From positions 1 to 35,337 of the forward strand of contig JAOPWU010000184.1 of the NCBI GenBank assembly GCA_025965515.1: DNA of 35,337 nt. The letters are read 5' to 3'. This DNA is from Mycobacterium sp. GTDB lineage: Bacteria; Actinomycetota; Actinomycetes; RYN-182. How positions within the stretch are numbered: the first letter of the stretch is position 1; every line of letters begins with the position of its first letter. The notes under the pieces were generated by a model. That model was not told where the DNA came from and made no database searches. It saw only the letters and a list, made by a program, of their open reading frames with translations. The translations under genes were made by a program, and so were the position numbers. Shown here piece after piece: positions 25,468-35,096 of this stretch.

Positions 25468-26763
25468 GTGCGTCACAGTTCTCGCGGGCCGGACCCGGAG
25501 CCCGGCGCGCTGCCGCGGTTCCTCGCCACCGGCAGCGTGCCGTCGTACGTGCGCACGGTGGTCGCCGCGTCGTGGCTGCGCTCCGCGGCGGCCGGGGTGG
25601 ACGCGGAGGCCGGCCTGGCGCCGCTGCGCTCGGACCCGCGCCAGCTCGCGGACTACCGCGCCGAGCACCGGCTGGCCCTGGTCTTCCCGCTGCTCTACGA
25701 CGTGCTGGGCCGCGCGGCCGAGGACTGCGACTGCGTCATGGCCGTCGGCGACGCCAGCGGGCAGCTGCTCTGGGTGTGCGGCTCGCCGGGCGTGCTGCGC
25801 CGGGTGGAGGCCATCAACTTCGTCGAGGGCGCCGGGTGGGACGAGCGGGACGCCGGGACGAACGCGCCGGGTACCGCGCTGCGGCTCGACGCGGCCGTGC
25901 AGATCCGCTCGGCCGAGCACTTCACGCGGGCCGTGCAGCCGTGGAGCTGTACGGCCGCGCCCATCCACGACCCGGTGGACCGCGCGATCCTCGGGATCGT
26001 CGACATCACCGGCGGGGACGACGTGGCCTCGCCGCAGACCCTGGCGATGGTCCGGGCGGCGGCGCGGATGGCCGAGGCGGAGCTCGCGCGGATCGCCGCG
26101 GTCGAGGCAGGACGGCGGCCCCGGGCCGCCTCCCTGGTGCCGTCGCCGCGACGGCGGCCCACGCTGCTGCGGGTGCAGGCGCTCGGCCGGCTGGAGGCGG
26201 AGGTGCAGCTGCGCGGGCGGCCGCTGCGGCTGAGCCGGCGCCACAGCGAGCTGCTCACCGTGCTGGCGGAGCGGCCGGAGGGCGTCAGCGGGGACGAACT
26301 CGCCGTCGAGGTCTACCCCGACGACCTGCCGGCGGTGACGTCCACCGTGCGGGCCGAGCTGGTCCGGCTGCGGGCGCTGCTCGGCACCGAGGTCCTGCAG
26401 TCGCGGCCGTACCGGCTCACGGCCGAGGTCCAGGCGGACTGGCAGGGCGTCGCGGCGCACCTCGCGGCCGGCCGGCTGCGCGAGGCGGTTGCCGGGTACG
26501 TGGGGCCGCTGCTGCCGAAGTCGGACTCGCCGGGTGTGGTCGACCGCCGCGATCGGCTGCACGCGGAGCTGCGGGCGGCCATCCTCGCGTCCGGCCAGGC
26601 CGAGCTCATGGTCGACTGGACCCGCTCGCGGTGGGGCGCGGACGACGCCGTGATGTGGCAGCGGGAGGCCGCCGTGCTGCCGGTGTCCTCGCCGCTGCGC
26701 GCCCTCGCGCGGGCCGAGGCCGACCGGCTGGAGCGGGAACTCGGCGGCGGCGACCCGCGCTAG
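25468..26763 (+). CDS. GAF-domain regulator with C-terminal winged helix
   Basis: A 431-aa protein. Residues ~60-205 resemble the GAF/sensor half of AcoR-type activators (MAVGDASGQLLWVCG, EGAGWDERDAGTNAPGTAL, IHDPVDRAILGIVDITGG). The C-terminal part has no AAA+ or Fis domain. Residues ~245-310 instead look like an OmpR/SARP-type winged helix (SRRHSELLTVLAERPEGVSG, VTSTVRAELVRLRALLG, SRPYRL), followed by ~110 helical residues. It likely controls the nearby aldehyde dehydrogenase/DUF779 pair, since such regulators accompany that pair in other actinobacteria. Start GTG 25468 has no ribosome binding site; CATCAT 6 nt upstream is a weak leaderless-type box. Confidence 0.82.
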   Translation: MRHSSRGPDPEPGALPRFLATGSVPSYVRTVVAASWLRSAAAGVDAEAGLAPLRSDPRQLADYRAEHRLALVFPLLYDVLGRAAEDCDCVMAVGDASGQLLWVCGSPGVLRRVEAINFVEGAGWDERDAGTNAPGTALRLDAAVQIRSAEHFTRAVQPWSCTAAPIHDPVDRAILGIVDITGGDDVASPQTLAMVRAAARMAEAELARIAAVEAGRRPRAASLVPSPRRRPTLLRVQALGRLEAEVQLRGRPLRLSRRHSELLTVLAERPEGVSGDELAVEVYPDDLPAVTSTVRAELVRLRALLGTEVLQSRPYRLTAEVQADWQGVAAHLAAGRLREAVAGYVGPLLPKSDSPGVVDRRDRLHAELRAAILASGQAELMVDWTRSRWGADDAVMWQREAAVLPVSSPLRALARAEADRLERELGGGDPR

Positions 26764-26856
26764 TCCGGTCGCCGCCGCAGTTTGCGCCGAACGCGGGCTC
26801 AGGACCGCTCCCGCTGCTGCCGAAGCGGAGGCAAGCAGTCGGACCGGCCCATCGCA

Positions 26857-26872
26857 GCGCCGCGTCCGGCGC
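26857..26872 (+). other. Hairpin before the TadE-like gene
   Basis: GCGCCG-CGTC-CGGCGC forms a perfect 6-bp stem ending 4 nt before the CAGGAGG ribosome binding site (26877-26883). The 125-nt gap from 26764 has other partial inverted repeats. I could not match it to a known riboswitch. Confidence 0.4.
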
Positions 26873-26888
26873 AGCTCAGGAGGTCGTT

Positions 26889-27566
26889 GTGCCCGTCCCG
26901 CCGCGCGCCGTTCGGCCGCGCCCTCGCCGTGGTGCGGCTGTGTCCGCGGCCCCCGGGGCGCGGGCCGGCGGCGAGCGGGGCACGGCCTCGGTCGAGCTGG
27001 TGCTGGTGATCCCGCTGCTGTTCGCGGTGCTGGCGGTGGCGCTGGCCCTCGGGTCGGCGTTCGTCACGCAGCTGCGGCTGGAGCGGGCGGCCGCGGAGGC
27101 CGCGGGGTTCGCCACCGCGATGCCCGGCACCGCCCGGCCGGGGCTCGACTTCACCCGGTCGAGCTTCACCCAGCGGCCGAATTGCCAGGAGGTCGTGGAC
27201 GACGCCCGGTCCCGGCTCGCCTCGGCCGGCGTGGCGGCGAAGTCCGCGGTGACCGTCACCGTCTACTTCGACGCCGGGGACGGCACTCTCGCGTCGGCGG
27301 CGTGCTCGGCGCCCCCGGGTCCCCCCGGTCCCGGGCACGATGCGGTCGACGGCACGGCCGTGGCCGGCCGGACCGGGCTGCAGGACTGGGGCGCCGGGAG
27401 CAGCGCCGTCTGCGACGCCGGCAAGACCCACTGCGCCGGCACCAAGCAGATCTCGCTGGCGGTCGACCATGGCCTCGGCATCTTCCAGTGGCTCGCCGCC
27501 GGAGCGGGCCTGCCCCTCCCGTCGACCATGCACCTCACCGGGGCGGCGTCCGACCGCCAGCAGTAG
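26889..27566 (+). CDS. TadE-like pseudopilin/secreted protein (orphan)
   Basis: A 225-aa protein with a basic, Pro/Arg-rich leader, then GTASVELVLVIPLLFAVLAVALALG. The junction G31-T with Glu at +5 (E36) and the following helix match TadE-like class III signal sequences processed by a prepilin peptidase. The region after the helix is extracellular with six cysteines or so (e.g. CQEVV, ACSAPP, VCDAGKTHCAG). GTG 26889 follows a good CAGGAGG site. No tadA, tadB, tadC or prepilin peptidase gene is nearby, so it is an orphan here, placed between a regulator and the aldehyde dehydrogenase that regulator probably serves. Confidence 0.75.
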   Translation: MPVPPRAVRPRPRRGAAVSAAPGARAGGERGTASVELVLVIPLLFAVLAVALALGSAFVTQLRLERAAAEAAGFATAMPGTARPGLDFTRSSFTQRPNCQEVVDDARSRLASAGVAAKSAVTVTVYFDAGDGTLASAACSAPPGPPGPGHDAVDGTAVAGRTGLQDWGAGSSAVCDAGKTHCAGTKQISLAVDHGLGIFQWLAAGAGLPLPSTMHLTGAASDRQQ

Positions 27567-27587
27567 CGGGCCGCGTGCAGCGTGGTT

Positions 27588-27609
27588 GCAACGTTGCCGC
27601 TCCTAGCGT
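27588..27609 (+). promoter_or_regulatory. Palindrome and -10 box upstream of the aldehyde dehydrogenase gene
   Basis: GCAACGTTGC (27588-27597) is a perfect palindrome overlapping GTTGCAAC (27585-27592). TAGCGT (27604-27609) fits a -10 box, placing the palindrome in the promoter spacer as expected of an operator. The leader to ATG 27693 would be ~75 nt. Confidence 0.5.
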
Positions 27610-27692
27610 CGGCGTCGGGGCCGGGAACAGGGCCCCGCAGCCGACCCCGGGCGGCCTCCTTCCCCGGGCGACCATCGAAGGAGATGCTCGCG

Positions 27693-29216
<1,524 letters not shown>

Positions 29217-29220
29217 GCCG

Positions 29221-29613
29221 ATGGCCGAGCCCGTGACGTACACGCGGGTCGACCTGACCGGTGAGGCGGCGGACCTGCTCCGCCGCCTCACCGGGAAACA
29301 CGGCCCGCTGATGTTCCACCAGTCGGGCGGCTGCTGCGACGGCAGCTCGCCCATGTGCTACCCGGACGGGGAGTTCCTGACGGGGGCCGCGGACGTGCAC
29401 CTCGGCGACCTGGCCGCCGAGGGCGTCGAGCGGCCGATCCCCTTCTGGATGTCCCGTGCGCAGTACGAGTACTGGAAGCACACCCACCTCACGGTGGACG
29501 TGGTGCCGGGCCGGGGGAGCGGCTTCTCCGTGGAGGCCCCCGAGGGGGTCCGGTTCCTCATCCGCTCCCGACTGCTCACCGATGCCGAGGCCGAGGCCTT
29601 CGGGCTGCTCTGA
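29221..29613 (+). CDS. DUF779 family protein, aldehyde dehydrogenase partner
   Basis: A 130-aa cytoplasmic protein of the DUF779 family. The signature FHQSGGCCDGSSPMC is present (H33, C38, C39, C46), as is the LGPVPFWMSRAQYEYW-like segment. The gene follows the aldehyde dehydrogenase by 4 nt and must be co-transcribed; the same pair occurs in Mycobacterium tuberculosis (Rv0458-Rv0459). The biochemical role is not established; conserved cysteines suggest metal or thiol chemistry (inference). Confidence 0.9.
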   Translation: MAEPVTYTRVDLTGEAADLLRRLTGKHGPLMFHQSGGCCDGSSPMCYPDGEFLTGAADVHLGDLAAEGVERPIPFWMSRAQYEYWKHTHLTVDVVPGRGSGFSVEAPEGVRFLIRSRLLTDAEAEAFGLL

Positions 29614-29660
29614 GGCCCTCCCGTCGTCCGCCGTCCCGGTCCCCCTCCGGGGCGGCGGGC

Positions 29661-29678
29661 CCCCGCGGGCCCGCGGGG
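29661..29678. terminator. Bidirectional terminator between convergent genes
   Basis: CCCCGCGGGCCCGCGGGG is a perfect 18-nt palindrome exactly between the DUF779 stop and the stop of the convergent membrane protein gene. A smaller CCCC-TCC-GGGG hairpin precedes it (29642-29652). Confidence 0.65.
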
Positions 29679-29679
29679 A

Positions 29680-30849
29680 TCAGAGCAGGTGCAGCCCGTG
29701 GTGGACCGTGCCGAGCCACGGCACGACGGTCGCCACCGCCGCGACCCACCGCGCCGCCGGGCTGCGTGCCGTGAGAATCACGGCCGTGCCGAACAGGTGG
29801 ACGTCGGTGAAGGTGCGCAGCTCGGCAGGGTCGCCGTTCCACACGTCGCTCGACAGCGACAGCACCAGCACGGTGGCGAGCGCCAGTGCGACCAGCACGT
29901 ACGGCGGCGCGGTCCGGCGGCCGGCGACGACCGCGGTGACCACCACGACGGCCAGGGAGGCGACCCCGAGCAGGCTCAGCGTGTGCCCGGGCAGTGAGGG
30001 GGTGCGCACCCAGCCTGCGACGGCGTGCGCGGCGGCCACGAAGGGCCGCCCGGTATTGCCGCTCTCGTCCGTCACGGGGAACGCGCCGTAGGCCAGCTTC
30101 ACGCAGCATTGCCACGCGAGCCAGACCGCCACCGGCAGCAGCGGCCAGGCGTCCGCCGGGCGCGGCAGCCGGCGCTGCCGCGCGCACCGCCAGGCGGCGC
30201 ACAGCAGCATGGCAGCGGGCAGGAGCAGCGCCGTCTCCCGGGTGAGCGCGGCGCCGGTCAGGGCCACCGCGGCCGCCAGGGGACGTTCCCGGCGCAGGGC
30301 CAGCAGCGCCGCGAGCAGCAGCGCCGCCGTGAGCGGCTCGGACAGGTCGCGGCCGAGCGAGGTGACGAAGCCGCCGAAGCCGGCGACGAGCAGCCCCCAC
30401 GCCGCCGTGCGCCGGTAGGAGCGGGCAAGCAGACCGCCGAGCCATGCGACCAGCGTCAGGCTGGCGATGTTGACCGCGACGAGGGCGTAGGGCACCAGCC
30501 GGGGCCGGCCCAACGAGACGGCCCAGGCGGCGAGGGGGTAGCCGATGCGCTGCTGCCGCAGCCGCCGGCCGAGGTCGATCCCGTGGGCGTCGAGACGCAG
30601 GTCGAACGGGTGCAGCGCGAGCCGGTAGTAGAACTCGCCGTCGTAGGGGCCGGCCGTGGGGGGGACGCCGGGGAAGCTGCCCGCCGGTGCGTTCGGATGC
30701 GTGCCGAGGACGACGAAGCGGCCGATGCTGCCGTCGGCGACCCAGGCGATGCGCAGCGCCACGAACGTGAGGCACGCCAGCAGGACCAGCAGGGCCCAGA
30801 CTCCGGCGCTTCTGGTCCACGACGGGACCGGGCGACGCAGCGGCAGCAT
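29680..30849 (-). CDS. Polytopic membrane protein, GT-C glycosyltransferase-like
   Basis: A 389-aa protein with about nine hydrophobic segments. After the first membrane helix (about 15-37) comes a periplasmic loop with [14 protein letters not shown] (D70), resembling the acidic catalytic loop of GT-C enzymes such as mannosyl- and arabinosyltransferases. A later [14 protein letters not shown] segment is also common in these proteins. A polyprenyl-phosphate-linked sugar transfer to lipid or wall polymer is likely, but no specific activity can be read. ATG 30849 is chosen because of a leaderless-type TAGGCT box 8 nt upstream; a longer frame to 31179 would overlap groES on the other strand. Confidence 0.75.
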   Translation of the reverse strand: MLPLRRPVPSWTRSAGVWALLVLLACLTFVALRIAWVADGSIGRFVVLGTHPNAPAGSFPGVPPTAGPYDGEFYYRLALHPFDLRLDAHGIDLGRRLRQQRIGYPLAAWAVSLGRPRLVPYALVAVNIASLTLVAWLGGLLARSYRRTAAWGLLVAGFGGFVTSLGRDLSEPLTAALLLAALLALRRERPLAAAVALTGAALTRETALLLPAAMLLCAAWRCARQRRLPRPADAWPLLPVAVWLAWQCCVKLAYGAFPVTDESGNTGRPFVAAAHAVAGWVRTPSLPGHTLSLLGVASLAVVVVTAVVAGRRTAPPYVLVALALATVLVLSLSSDVWNGDPAELRTFTDVHLFGTAVILTARSPAARWVAAVATVVPWLGTVHHGLHLL

Positions 30850-30857
30850 GGGGCCGC

Positions 30858-30863
30858 AGCCTA
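30858..30863 (-). promoter_or_regulatory. -10 box for leaderless GT-C-like gene mRNA
   Basis: On the minus strand TAGGCT lies 8 nt before ATG 30849. Its -35 region would fall inside the first CIRCE element (30871-30897). Confidence 0.5.
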
Positions 30864-30870
30864 AGGGGCG

Positions 30871-30897
30871 CTGGCAGTCGTTGTTGACGAGTGCCAG
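30871..30897. promoter_or_regulatory. CIRCE element 1 (HrcA operator)
   Basis: CTGGCAGTC-N9-GAGTGCCAG closely matches the CIRCE consensus TTAGCACTC-N9-GAGTGCTAA with the exact 9-nt spacing; the arms are perfect inverted copies except the central pair of the 9-mers. It binds the heat-shock repressor HrcA. It also covers the -35 region of the divergent membrane protein gene. TTGACG (30884-30889) may be a groES -35 box. Confidence 0.85.
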
Positions 30898-30910
30898 CGA
30901 ACGTGGCAAG

Positions 30911-30937
30911 TTGGCACTCGTCGGGTCGGACTGCCAA
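30911..30937. promoter_or_regulatory. CIRCE element 2 (HrcA operator)
   Basis: TTGGCACTC-N9-GACTGCCAA matches CIRCE with 9-nt spacing, 13 bp after element 1. Tandem CIRCE sites before groES are known in Streptomyces. The leader from here to groES is about 108 nt. Confidence 0.9.
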
Positions 30938-31045
30938 CCATCGGTAGCCCGCCCGGACAGCGCAGCGGTGCGCCTGATCCCCGCGACGGCAGGCCGCCCG
31001 CGTGTCCACAGCAGCGTGCAGCTTCCGAGCAGGAGGGGTAGCCCC

Positions 31046-31351
31046 ATGGCGACCGCTACCAAGATCAACATTAAGCCGCTCGAGGACCGGATCGTGATCC
31101 AGGTCAACGAGGCCGAGACCACCACCGCCTCGGGCCTGGTCATCCCGGACACGGCCAAGGAGAAGCCCCAGGAGGGCACCGTCCTGGCCGTCGGTCCGGG
31201 TCGCTTCGAGGACGGGCAGCGCGTGCCGCTGGACGTCGCCGAGGGTGACGTCGTGATCTTCTCGAAGTACGGCGGGACCGAGGTCCGTTACAACAACGAG
31301 GACTACCTGGTGCTCTCCGCCCGCGACGTGCTCGCGGTCATCCAGAAGTAG
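31046..31351 (+). CDS. groES: Co-chaperonin GroES
   Basis: The 101-aa heptameric lid of the GroEL chamber. Motifs: [13 protein letters not shown], the mobile loop [21 protein letters not shown] and the end [20 protein letters not shown] 31046 follows AGGAGGGG (31031-31038). Two CIRCE operators upstream indicate HrcA repression relieved by heat shock. groEL follows after 99 nt. Confidence 0.98.
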   Translation: MATATKINIKPLEDRIVIQVNEAETTTASGLVIPDTAKEKPQEGTVLAVGPGRFEDGQRVPLDVAEGDVVIFSKYGGTEVRYNNEDYLVLSARDVLAVIQK

Positions 31352-33094
<1,743 letters not shown>

Positions 33095-33112
33095 GACCCC
33101 GCACCACCGATC

Positions 33113-33162
33113 CACGCACGACGAGAGCCCGGCCCCCCCACGGTGCCGGGCTCTCGTGCGTG
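33113..33162. terminator. Long terminator hairpin after groEL
   Basis: ACGAGAGCCCGGC (33121-33133) and GCCGGGCTCTCGT (33145-33157) form a perfect 13-bp stem. The stem can be redrawn to 18 bp (CACGCACG 33113-33120 with CGTGCGTG 33155-33162) with a 3-nt bulge. It ends 9 nt before the stop of the convergent small gene and so can serve both strands. Confidence 0.85.
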
Positions 33163-33171
33163 CGGCGCCGG

Positions 33172-33390
33172 TCAGCCGGTGGTGCTGGGGGCGACGATGT
33201 CCAGCTGCGCGACCGCCGTCTCCTGCAGCCGGCGGACCACCACGGCCCGCGGCAGCCCCATGACCAGCGCGGTCCGACGGAAGACGTGCCAGCCGGCCTC
33301 GAGGTCGTGCGTGTCCGCCTCGAGGTGCCAGGTCGGTGCGTCGGCGGGACGGCCGCTGGAGGGCCATTCGGTGATCCGGTACGTCGGCAT
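33172..33390 (-). CDS. Small hypothetical protein, possibly SOS-regulated
   Basis: Encodes 72 aa from ATG 33390, preceded by GAGGAG on the minus strand; an in-frame start at 33438 would add 16 residues and is less likely. The sequence (MPTYRITEWPSSGRP..., later HDLEAGWHVFRRTALVMG, LPRAVVVRRLQETAVAQ) has no signal peptide or membrane helix and looks like a small alpha/beta fold. I recognise no family. An SOS-box-like site sits 50 nt upstream (33441-33456). It lies downstream of whiB on the same strand and could also be read from it. Confidence 0.7.
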   Translation of the reverse strand: MPTYRITEWPSSGRPADAPTWHLEADTHDLEAGWHVFRRTALVMGLPRAVVVRRLQETAVAQLDIVAPSTTG

Positions 33391-33440
33391 GGTGCGCTCC
33401 TCGGGAGTGGTGCAGGCGGTCTCGACCCCGCTGCACACCT

Positions 33441-33456
33441 TCGCACATACGTTCGA
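33441..33456 (-). promoter_or_regulatory. SOS-box-like LexA site
   Basis: On the minus strand this reads TCGAAC-GTAT-GTGCGA, matching 11 of 12 fixed positions of the actinobacterial LexA consensus TCGAAC-N4-GTTCGA. It lies 50 nt upstream of the 72-aa gene. Confidence 0.55.
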
Positions 33457-33510
33457 ATGCTGTCATCCAGGACGGGGTGGGGCAACCCGGGCGGGGGTGC
33501 GCTGCGCGCG

Positions 33511-33819
33511 TCAGCAGGCCTGCACCCACGGGCCCGGGTGGCGCGTGCGGCCGTAGAGGATGATCTCCCGCTCACCCTCGGAGAGGCCGCCCCAGACGCC
33601 GTAGGGCTCATGGCTCGCCAGGGCGTGTGCCCGGCACTCCACGATCACGGGGCAGTCGGCGCAGATCTCCTTGGCGGCCGACTCGCGGCGCGCCCGGCGC
33701 GGGCCGCGCTCACCCTCCGGGTGGAAGAACAGGTCACTGTCCTGGCCCCGGCACCGGCCGTGCAGCTGCCACTCCCACTCCTCGCTGACCGGCCCCGGAA
33801 GCTTGCTGATGTCGGCCAC
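33511..33819 (-). CDS. WhiB-family regulator, WhiB3/WhiD type
   Basis: A 102-aa Wbl protein. The four iron-sulfur cysteines are C23, C53, C56 and C62 (pattern C-x29-C-x2-C-x5-C), followed by the GVWGG turn (74-78) and a basic tail. WEWQLHGRCRG and FFHPEGERG resemble M. tuberculosis WhiB3 and Streptomyces WhiD, and whiB3 lies next to groES-groEL1 in M. tuberculosis too, so I assign that subgroup. Such proteins bind a 4Fe-4S cluster, interact with the housekeeping sigma factor and respond to redox or NO. GTG 33819 has a GAGAGGGGG site upstream; a longer start at 33867 would add 16 residues. An extra Cys ends the protein. Confidence 0.92.
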   Translation of the reverse strand: MADISKLPGPVSEEWEWQLHGRCRGQDSDLFFHPEGERGPRRARRESAAKEICADCPVIVECRAHALASHEPYGVWGGLSEGEREIILYGRTRHPGPWVQAC

Positions 33820-33848
33820 GACGGCCCCCCTCTCGACGACGCTCGTCC

Positions 33849-33876
33849 AGCGTACCGCGCCAAACATTGTTCAAAA
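33849..33876 (-). promoter_or_regulatory. Candidate whiB promoter
   Basis: On the minus strand TTTTGA (33871-33876), a 16-nt spacer and TACGCT (33849-33854). Its -35 box overlaps that of the divergent MerR-type gene. Confidence 0.5.
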
Positions 33877-33895
33877 CTAGACGGTGCGGTAGACA
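33867..33895 (+). promoter_or_regulatory. Candidate promoter of the MerR-cobalamin regulator gene
   Basis: TTGTTC (33867-33872), a 17-nt spacer and TAGACA (33890-33895). A short dyad AACATTGTT (33863-33871) covers the junction of the two divergent -35 boxes, and TAGAC is repeated 12 nt apart (33878-33882 and 33890-33894). The leader to GTG 33999 is about 95 nt. Confidence 0.5.
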
Positions 33896-33998
33896 CGGAT
33901 GTTCCGGCGACGGACGTCCGGTCCCTCCCAGTGTTCGAGCGCAGGTGCCTCAGCGGTTTGCCCGCGCGGAGATTCGGCACCCAGGAGAGGATGGAGCG

Positions 33999-34967
33999 GT
34001 GAGCACCGATCCCTCGGCCGGCGACGGCGACGCCGTCGGCGGCGGGGAGGCTGCGGGGGACGATGGCGCCGCGCCGCACTACACGGTGGCCTCCGTCGCG
34101 CGGCGGCTCGGCATAGCGCCGGCGACCCTGCGGACCTGGGACCGCCGGTACGGGCTCGGTCCCGGCGCGCACGAGGCCGGCCAGCGCCGCCGGTACAGCG
34201 AGGCGGACGTCGCCCGGCTGGACCACATGCGCCGGCTGACGCACGACGGCGTCGCCCCGGCGGAGGCGGCCGCGCACGCCCGGGCGCTGGACCACCCCGT
34301 CGCGCGCGCCGAACGCCGCGGTGGCGGGCCGGGCGGGCGCGTGCTGGCCCTGCCCGGTGCCTCCCCGCAGACCAGGGGCCTGGCGCGCGCGGCCATCGCG
34401 CTCGACCAGCCGGCCGTGGTCTCGCTCGTGCGCAGCAGCGTCCGGGCGTTCGGGATCGTCGGCGCCTGGGATGTGGTCCTCGTCCCCGTGCTGCAGGCCG
34501 TCGGGGCGCGCTGGGCCATGACCGGCGAGGGCGTGGACGTCGAGCACCTGCTCTGCGAGGCGATCGTCGGCGTGCTGCGGGAGGCGGGCGGCAGCGGCAG
34601 CGAGCCGCGCAACGGCCGGCCCGTCCTGCTCGCCGCGGTCGAGGACGAGAACCACACGCTGCCGCTCCACGCGCTGGCGGCGGCGCTGGCGGAGCGTGGG
34701 CTCGCCGTCCGGATGCTCGGCGCCGCGCTGCCCGCCCCCGCGCTCCTGTCGGCGCTGCGCCGCACCGGGGCGGCGGCCCTGGTGTTGTGGGCGCAGGTGC
34801 CGGGGCATGCCGACGCGCAGGTGCTGGAGCGCATCCCCGCGACGCGGCCACCCACCGCCGTCTTCGCCGGGGGACCCGGCTGGGACGCCCTCCCGCTGCC
34901 GGGACGGACCCGCCACCTCGCGAGCCTGTCGGAGGCCGTCGACGCCGTCTGGGACACCGTCGCCTGA
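33999..34967 (+). CDS. MerR-family regulator with cobalamin-binding domain (CarH/LitR-like)
   Basis: A 322-aa protein. After a disordered start, residues ~28-95 form a MerR winged helix (YTVASVARRLGIAPATLRTWDRRYG). Residues ~125-195 match the helical half of B12-binding photoreceptors, with W172 and the E182-H183 pair (GARWAMTGEGVDVEHL). The rest (~208-320) is the Rossmann-like B12 domain, with H219 at the place of the axial ligand and FAGGPGWD later. The usual E/D-x-H-x-x-G reads E-N-H-T-L-P here, so G is replaced by P. CarH/LitR proteins use adenosylcobalamin to sense light; loss of that Gly makes this uncertain. GTG 33999 follows CCAGGAGAGGATGGAG. It is divergent from whiB. Confidence 0.85.
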   Translation: MSTDPSAGDGDAVGGGEAAGDDGAAPHYTVASVARRLGIAPATLRTWDRRYGLGPGAHEAGQRRRYSEADVARLDHMRRLTHDGVAPAEAAAHARALDHPVARAERRGGGPGGRVLALPGASPQTRGLARAAIALDQPAVVSLVRSSVRAFGIVGAWDVVLVPVLQAVGARWAMTGEGVDVEHLLCEAIVGVLREAGGSGSEPRNGRPVLLAAVEDENHTLPLHALAAALAERGLAVRMLGAALPAPALLSALRRTGAAALVLWAQVPGHADAQVLERIPATRPPTAVFAGGPGWDALPLPGRTRHLASLSEAVDAVWDTVA

Positions 34968-35013
34968 GTGGCGGCGTCCCGGACGGTCGGGGACGTAGCC
35001 CGAAAGAGTCAGG

Positions 35014-35031
35014 GTCACCCGTCCGGGTGAC
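35014..35031. repeat. Inverted repeat after the MerR-type gene
   Basis: GTCACCCG-TC-CGGGTGAC is a perfect dyad. GAGTC (35006-35010) could pair instead with GACTC (35029-35033). It may terminate the MerR mRNA or be an operator; CTCACCC recurs at 35061-35067. Confidence 0.5.
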
Positions 35032-35060
35032 TCATCCCTGGGTCAAGGTTGCCCGAAGGG

Positions 35061-35087
35061 CTCACCCTTTCGGGGGACGGCGCCGAT
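35061..35087 (+). promoter_or_regulatory. FliA/WhiG-type promoter candidate
   Basis: CTCA (35061-35064), 17 nt, then GCCGAT (35082-35087) fits the CTCA-N15-17-GCCGA pattern described for FliA-type sigma factors in motile actinobacteria. A weaker copy, CTCA (35031-35034)-N17-CCCGAA (35052-35057), precedes it. The next gene starts 9 nt downstream. Confidence 0.45.
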
Positions 35088-35096
35088 GCTCACGGA

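Noticed and set aside
26764-26888. Riboswitch (c-di-GMP or c-di-AMP type) before the TadE-like gene
   Set aside because: Inverted repeats exist but I see none of the conserved core sequences of either class.
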